This document shows, piece after piece, positions 34,297 through 37,624 of a stretch of 37,624 bases of DNA. Each line of letters begins with the position of its first letter. Position 1 is the first letter of the stretch. The notes under the pieces are model-generated. The model did not search any database. It was not told the DNA's origin and saw only the letters and a program-made list of their open reading frames with translations. The position numbers and the translations under genes are program-made. The stretch is from Lachnospiraceae bacterium (GTDB lineage Bacteria; Bacillota; Clostridia; Lachnospirales; Lachnospiraceae), in contig JAFXCD010000039.1 in the NCBI GenBank assembly GCA_017521605.1, positions 1-37,624 of the forward strand, read 5' to 3'.

Positions 34297-35721
34297 TCAG
34301 AAATCTATTAAAACGCTACTTGGATTAATTGCATTTCCATCATACAATGTGGCTATATGTACAAAACAAACGCAAATAAAAATGATATATAGCAAAACCG
34401 GATATGGAATATGTGATAAGGACTTTAAGCTTTTACTCCTCCAACACTCCTTTACTGTTTCTATTAATTTCTTTGCCCCTTCTCTGAAAGTTGTTCCACA
34501 AATTGCCAATGCAGCAATTAAGCCTTGAATCTGCATACATGTACGTGCTTCAATGTTCATTACCAACATTGGAACGGTTGCCCAGACAAATGCAAATCCC
34601 ACCCAGAATAATGGCGAAAAAAACTTCTTCCAGGTATCACATCTTTTAACTCCTTCATACAAAGCCAAATAAATCATAGAATAGAAGAAAAATAACGGCC
34701 ATGCATTAAATGCCCCGCCATCCGGGCTCAAAATCAAGAAAAAGCTATTCAAATAGTTTATAATACTGTCAGCCGGATATTTAAAGAAAATAGCCATATA
34801 CTCTTCTACCGTCAATGCCGCAGGTATTTGCTCTTCGCCGCCAAAATATTCAACCAAAATTGCAGCCTTTCTATTTGAAGAAATCTCTAATTCTCTATCA
34901 GCCCTATAATTATATCTAAAACGAACTAAACCGGATTTCAACCAGTCGTCCCCAGAAGGTATCCATGCCCCTTCCTGACGTGCCTCATCTACAACTTCCT
35001 TTTCAAAGTTTGTATTGCATAGCAGAACAACACCTATACACAAAATACATGGAAGTAAATATGTGGCAGCCATTCCAAATCTCTTAATACCGGTTTTCTC
35101 ATTTTTCAACGAACAGCAAACTAACAATATCACTACGCAAATAGCCGGTATCGTATATTGTCCGCTTGCTGACATACATAATCCGCACAACAAACCGCAC
35201 AATGCAAATAAAATCCTATTATTTTTATTTCGATATAGTGTTAATGCCAGGTTTATCAACAATACAAAATATGCCAAACATGGCAAATCAATCATTAATT
35301 GCGTAAACGCAAACGATGTATCCCACAAATCCCAAAGAACCACTATCATTATACAACGGGGTACTATTGATACTTTATTCTTTAACAGCTTCTCTACAAT
35401 ATTGGGAAATCCCACTCCTGACACATAAGCAAAACAAATACCATAAAACATTTTAACAAAGAACCATTCATTCAGATGAAAAAGCATCGCTAAATGATAC
35501 AACCATACATAAGGATATACCGCATTAATCCCTTTATACAATACATATGATGGATACATTTCATCTGTATAAAAGCTCGTTATAGTTTGCCAGATATCCT
35601 TTGCATCATAGCTCGCCATATTCATTTCCATAGTTCCGTGAGTGGCAATATAATAAAATATCAATCCACCAAAAAAAGCTATAACATTTACAACTACCTT
35701 CTTATTGTTCTCTATTTTCAT
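34297..35721 (-). CDS. Polytopic membrane protein, unknown, GT-C-like
   Basis: 474 residues with about ten hydrophobic segments. The first outer loop has MNMASYDAKDIWQTITSFYT and WLYHLAMLFHLNEW; a large outer loop in the middle (EEVDEAR-type charged stretch, EYFGGEEQIPAALTVEEYMA) separates the two membrane halves. I do not recognise a named family. GAGGTGAT precedes the ATG, and the gene follows wecE copy 2 by 29 bases, so it may use a Fuc4N-containing donor or acceptor; this is inference. It is the last gene before the terminator at 34218-34261. Confidence 0.7.
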   Translation of the reverse strand: MKIENNKKVVVNVIAFFGGLIFYYIATHGTMEMNMASYDAKDIWQTITSFYTDEMYPSYVLYKGINAVYPYVWLYHLAMLFHLNEWFFVKMFYGICFAYVSGVGFPNIVEKLLKNKVSIVPRCIMIVVLWDLWDTSFAFTQLMIDLPCLAYFVLLINLALTLYRNKNNRILFALCGLLCGLCMSASGQYTIPAICVVILLVCCSLKNEKTGIKRFGMAATYLLPCILCIGVVLLCNTNFEKEVVDEARQEGAWIPSGDDWLKSGLVRFRYNYRADRELEISSNRKAAILVEYFGGEEQIPAALTVEEYMAIFFKYPADSIINYLNSFFLILSPDGGAFNAWPLFFFYSMIYLALYEGVKRCDTWKKFFSPLFWVGFAFVWATVPMLVMNIEARTCMQIQGLIAALAICGTTFREGAKKLIETVKECWRSKSLKSLSHIPYPVLLYIIFICVCFVHIATLYDGNAINPSSVLIDF

Positions 35722-35750
35722 TTATTTATCACCTCATATCTAAACGAAAT

Positions 35751-36878
35751 CTAACGATAGAACTTATTAATTAACTCTACTATTTTTTCAATTTCATCTT
35801 TTTTAAGACCATAATACATAGGTAGTCTCAATAAACGTTCGCTCTCTTTTGTTGTATATCTGTCTTCTCCATAGAAACGCCCATATTTAATTCCGGCAGG
35901 TGCCGAATGTAGAGGTACATAATGAAATACAGACAATATGTCATGGCTCTTCAAGTAATCAATTAATCGTGTTCTTTCTTCAACATCCTTTGCTTTCAAA
36001 TAGAACATATGAGCATTATGAATACAATCCTTTGGTATATACGGGAGCTCTATCTTTCCTGCATTCTGTAATTCCACTAAACCTTCTTTATAGCTTTGCC
36101 ACGAATCCAATCTGTTGTTATTTATTTCCTCTGCCAACTCTAACTGGGCATACAGATATGCAGCATTCAAATCACTTGGCAAATAAGACGAACCCTGTTC
36201 AACCCAGGTATATTTATCAATCTGTCCACGGAAAAACTTGCTACGATTAGTTCCCTTTTCTCGAATAATCTCGGCAGGTTCAACATCCTTTTTATCCCTA
36301 ATCAGCAATGCTCCTCCTTCTCCCATGGAATAATTCTTTGTTTCATGAAAACTATAACAACCAAAATCACCTATAGTTCCTAATGCCTTGCCTTTATACG
36401 AGCTCATAACACCTTGAGCTGCATCTTCCACAACTTTCAGACCGTGTCTACTCGCTATATCCATTATGGTATCCATTTCACATGAAACTCCTGCATAATG
36501 CACCGGAACAATCACTTTCGTTTTAGGTGTAATAGCTTCTTCTATTAATGACTCATCAATGTTCATTGTATCCGGTCTGATATCAACAAAAACTATTTTA
36601 GCCCCTCTCAACACAAAAGCATCAGCTGTTGAAACAAAGGTAAATGATGGCATAATAACCTCATCTCCGGGACGAACATCGGATAATAAAGCTGCCATTT
36701 CCAACGCATGTGTACAAGATGTTGTCAATAATGCTTTCTCTGTTTTTGTATTATTCTCAATCCATTCGTTACATTTTTTAGTAAAGCACCCATCTCCACA
36801 AATCTTACCTTCTGAAATGGCAATTTTCATATACTCTAACTCTTTCCCTGTAAATGGGGGAACATTAAATTTTATCAT
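35751..36878 (-). CDS. wecE: dTDP-4-amino-4,6-dideoxygalactose transaminase (copy 2)
   Basis: 375 residues, a second WecE/RffA homologue: SCTHALEMAALLSDVRPGDE, FVDIRPDTMNIDE, PVHYAGVSCEM, FHETKNYSMGEGG with the PLP lysine near residue 180, and REKGTNRSKFFRG. It is the same length as copy 1 and clearly paralogous (75 of the first 100 residues identical), but its DNA is more AT-rich. The ATG at 36878 has GGAGAG five bases upstream; a GTG one codon earlier is also in frame. It follows rmlB by 15 bases, the natural order for making dTDP-Fuc4N. Confidence 0.93.
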   Translation of the reverse strand: MIKFNVPPFTGKELEYMKIAISEGKICGDGCFTKKCNEWIENNTKTEKALLTTSCTHALEMAALLSDVRPGDEVIMPSFTFVSTADAFVLRGAKIVFVDIRPDTMNIDESLIEEAITPKTKVIVPVHYAGVSCEMDTIMDIASRHGLKVVEDAAQGVMSSYKGKALGTIGDFGCYSFHETKNYSMGEGGALLIRDKKDVEPAEIIREKGTNRSKFFRGQIDKYTWVEQGSSYLPSDLNAAYLYAQLELAEEINNNRLDSWQSYKEGLVELQNAGKIELPYIPKDCIHNAHMFYLKAKDVEERTRLIDYLKSHDILSVFHYVPLHSAPAGIKYGRFYGEDRYTTKESERLLRLPMYYGLKKDEIEKIVELINKFYR

Positions 36879-36893
36879 CACTTCTCTCCGCTC

Positions 36894-37624
36894 TTACTTT
36901 TCGTACATATCAGTATAGTATTTCTGATAGTCACCACTGGTTACATTCTTCATCCATTCCTCATTCTCAAAGAACCAGCCAATTGTTCTCCTGATACCTT
37001 CCTTAAACATGGTCTCCGGATACCAGCCGATTTCTGACTTAATCTTATCCGGTGCAATGGCATAACGACGGTCATGACCCTTACGGTCTTCCACGTAAGT
37101 AATCAAATCCTTGCTTACCAATGCCTTTCTGGGATCTCCCTCCGGCAACATCTCCTGCAGGGTCTCTATGATAATGTTAATAATTTCTATATTCTGCTTT
37201 TCATTATGTCCACCCACATTGTAGGTTTCAAACAATCTGCCCTGTTCCTGTACCATGTCGATTGCCTTGGCATGGTCTTCTACAAACAACCAGTCACGTA
37301 CATTCTTACCATCGCCGTATACAGGAAGCTTCTTGCCTTGTAATGCATTGTTAATAATCAGTGGTATCAGCTTCTCAGGGAACTGATAAGGACCATAATT
37401 ATTGGAACAGTTGGTAATATTGGCAGGGAACTTATAAGTATCCATATAGGCCTTTACCAGCATGTCTGAGCTGGCCTTACTTGCAGAGTAAGGACTGTGA
37501 GGATCATAAGGGGTGGTCTCATAGAAGAATGCATTTTCATCATCCGGCAAGGAACCATATACCTCATCTGTGGAAACATGGAGAAATTTCTTTCCCTCCT
37601 TAAAGCTTCCATCCTCAAGTTCCC
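36894..37624 (-). CDS. rmlB: dTDP-glucose 4,6-dehydratase, C-terminal part (runs off right edge)
   Basis: About 243 codons of the 3' end are visible. The fragment includes KFLHVSTDEVYGSL, the SDR active-site stretch PHSPYSASKASSDMLV (Tyr and Lys), NCSNNYGPYQFPEKLIPLII, DGKNVRDWLFVEDHAKAID and DRKGHDRRYAIAPDKIKSEI, all diagnostic of RmlB. It provides the 4-keto substrate for wecE directly downstream. Its start lies beyond the right edge, and no overlap with the left-edge rmlB fragment exists for comparison. Confidence 0.95.
   Translation of the reverse strand, partial: ELEDGSFKEGKKFLHVSTDEVYGSLPDDENAFFYETTPYDPHSPYSASKASSDMLVKAYMDTYKFPANITNCSNNYGPYQFPEKLIPLIINNALQGKKLPVYGDGKNVRDWLFVEDHAKAIDMVQEQGRLFETYNVGGHNEKQNIEIINIIIETLQEMLPEGDPRKALVSKDLITYVEDRKGHDRRYAIAPDKIKSEIGWYPETMFKEGIRRTIGWFFENEEWMKNVTSGDYQKYYTDMYEK

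Noticed and set aside
1-37624. rmlB pieces at both ends could mean that the window is a circular element opened inside one rmlB.
   Set aside because: Joining the ends leaves roughly 80 or more residues of RmlB missing, so these are two separate genes cut by the window edges.

Overview
The window looks like chromosomal DNA of a low-to-medium GC Gram-positive anaerobe, most likely a Lachnospiraceae-type Clostridium relative. The reasons are strong AGGAGG-type ribosome binding sites, sigma-A-like promoters, tightly packed co-directional genes, a membrane-anchored GH25 muramidase with cell-wall-binding-like repeats, and a DUF6077-like membrane protein. The exact genus cannot be read from the sequence. 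No rRNA, tRNA, insertion sequence, phage gene or CRISPR array was seen, and no stretch longer than about 200 bases lacks a gene.

Layout. Bases 1-141 hold the 5' end of one rmlB (dTDP-glucose 4,6-dehydratase) with its own promoter and a leader hairpin. Bases 262-3168 (minus) encode a 968-residue GH25 protein, divergent from a plus-strand gene (3351-4523) for a membrane-anchored, degenerate SGNH-like protein. A perfect hairpin at 4513-4540 closes the plus-strand gene and a huge minus-strand operon that converges on it. That operon starts at a promoter at 34141-34169 and runs for nearly 30 kb. It holds 26 genes, one apparently split by a frameshift. Upstream of it, behind a terminator at 34218-34261, lies a second unit: rmlB (3' part only), wecE and a polytopic membrane protein.

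Function. The main operon carries a complete predicted CMP-pseudaminic acid pathway: pseB, pseC, a PseH-like GNAT acetyltransferase, pseG, pseI and pseF. Next to it are a GT52-like transferase with the HP motif expected of a nonulosonic acid transferase, several GT2 enzymes, three of them polyprenyl-phosphate glycosyltransferase-like, five or six GT-C-like membrane proteins, an ABC half-transporter of the PglK/MsbA type and an acyltransferase-3. RmlB plus WecE (each present twice) should make dTDP-4-amino-4,6-dideoxygalactose. The whole is best read as a locus for a surface glycan or glycoprotein containing pseudaminic acid and 4-amino-6-deoxygalactose.

The most interesting part is 22101-26551. 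A consensus sigma-A promoter inside the operon drives a contiguous Asp/Glu racemase, a stand-alone DltA/NRPS-like adenylation enzyme, an AAC(3)-family N-acyltransferase and an M28-like DUF4910 peptidase homologue, followed by the GT52-like transferase. I infer a dedicated aminoacyl-decoration cassette for the nonulosonic acid glycan. A second candidate decoration pair, a hexapeptide acyltransferase and a MaoC hydratase, sits between pseI and pseG and could add a hydroxyacyl group. Neither function is proven by the sequence.
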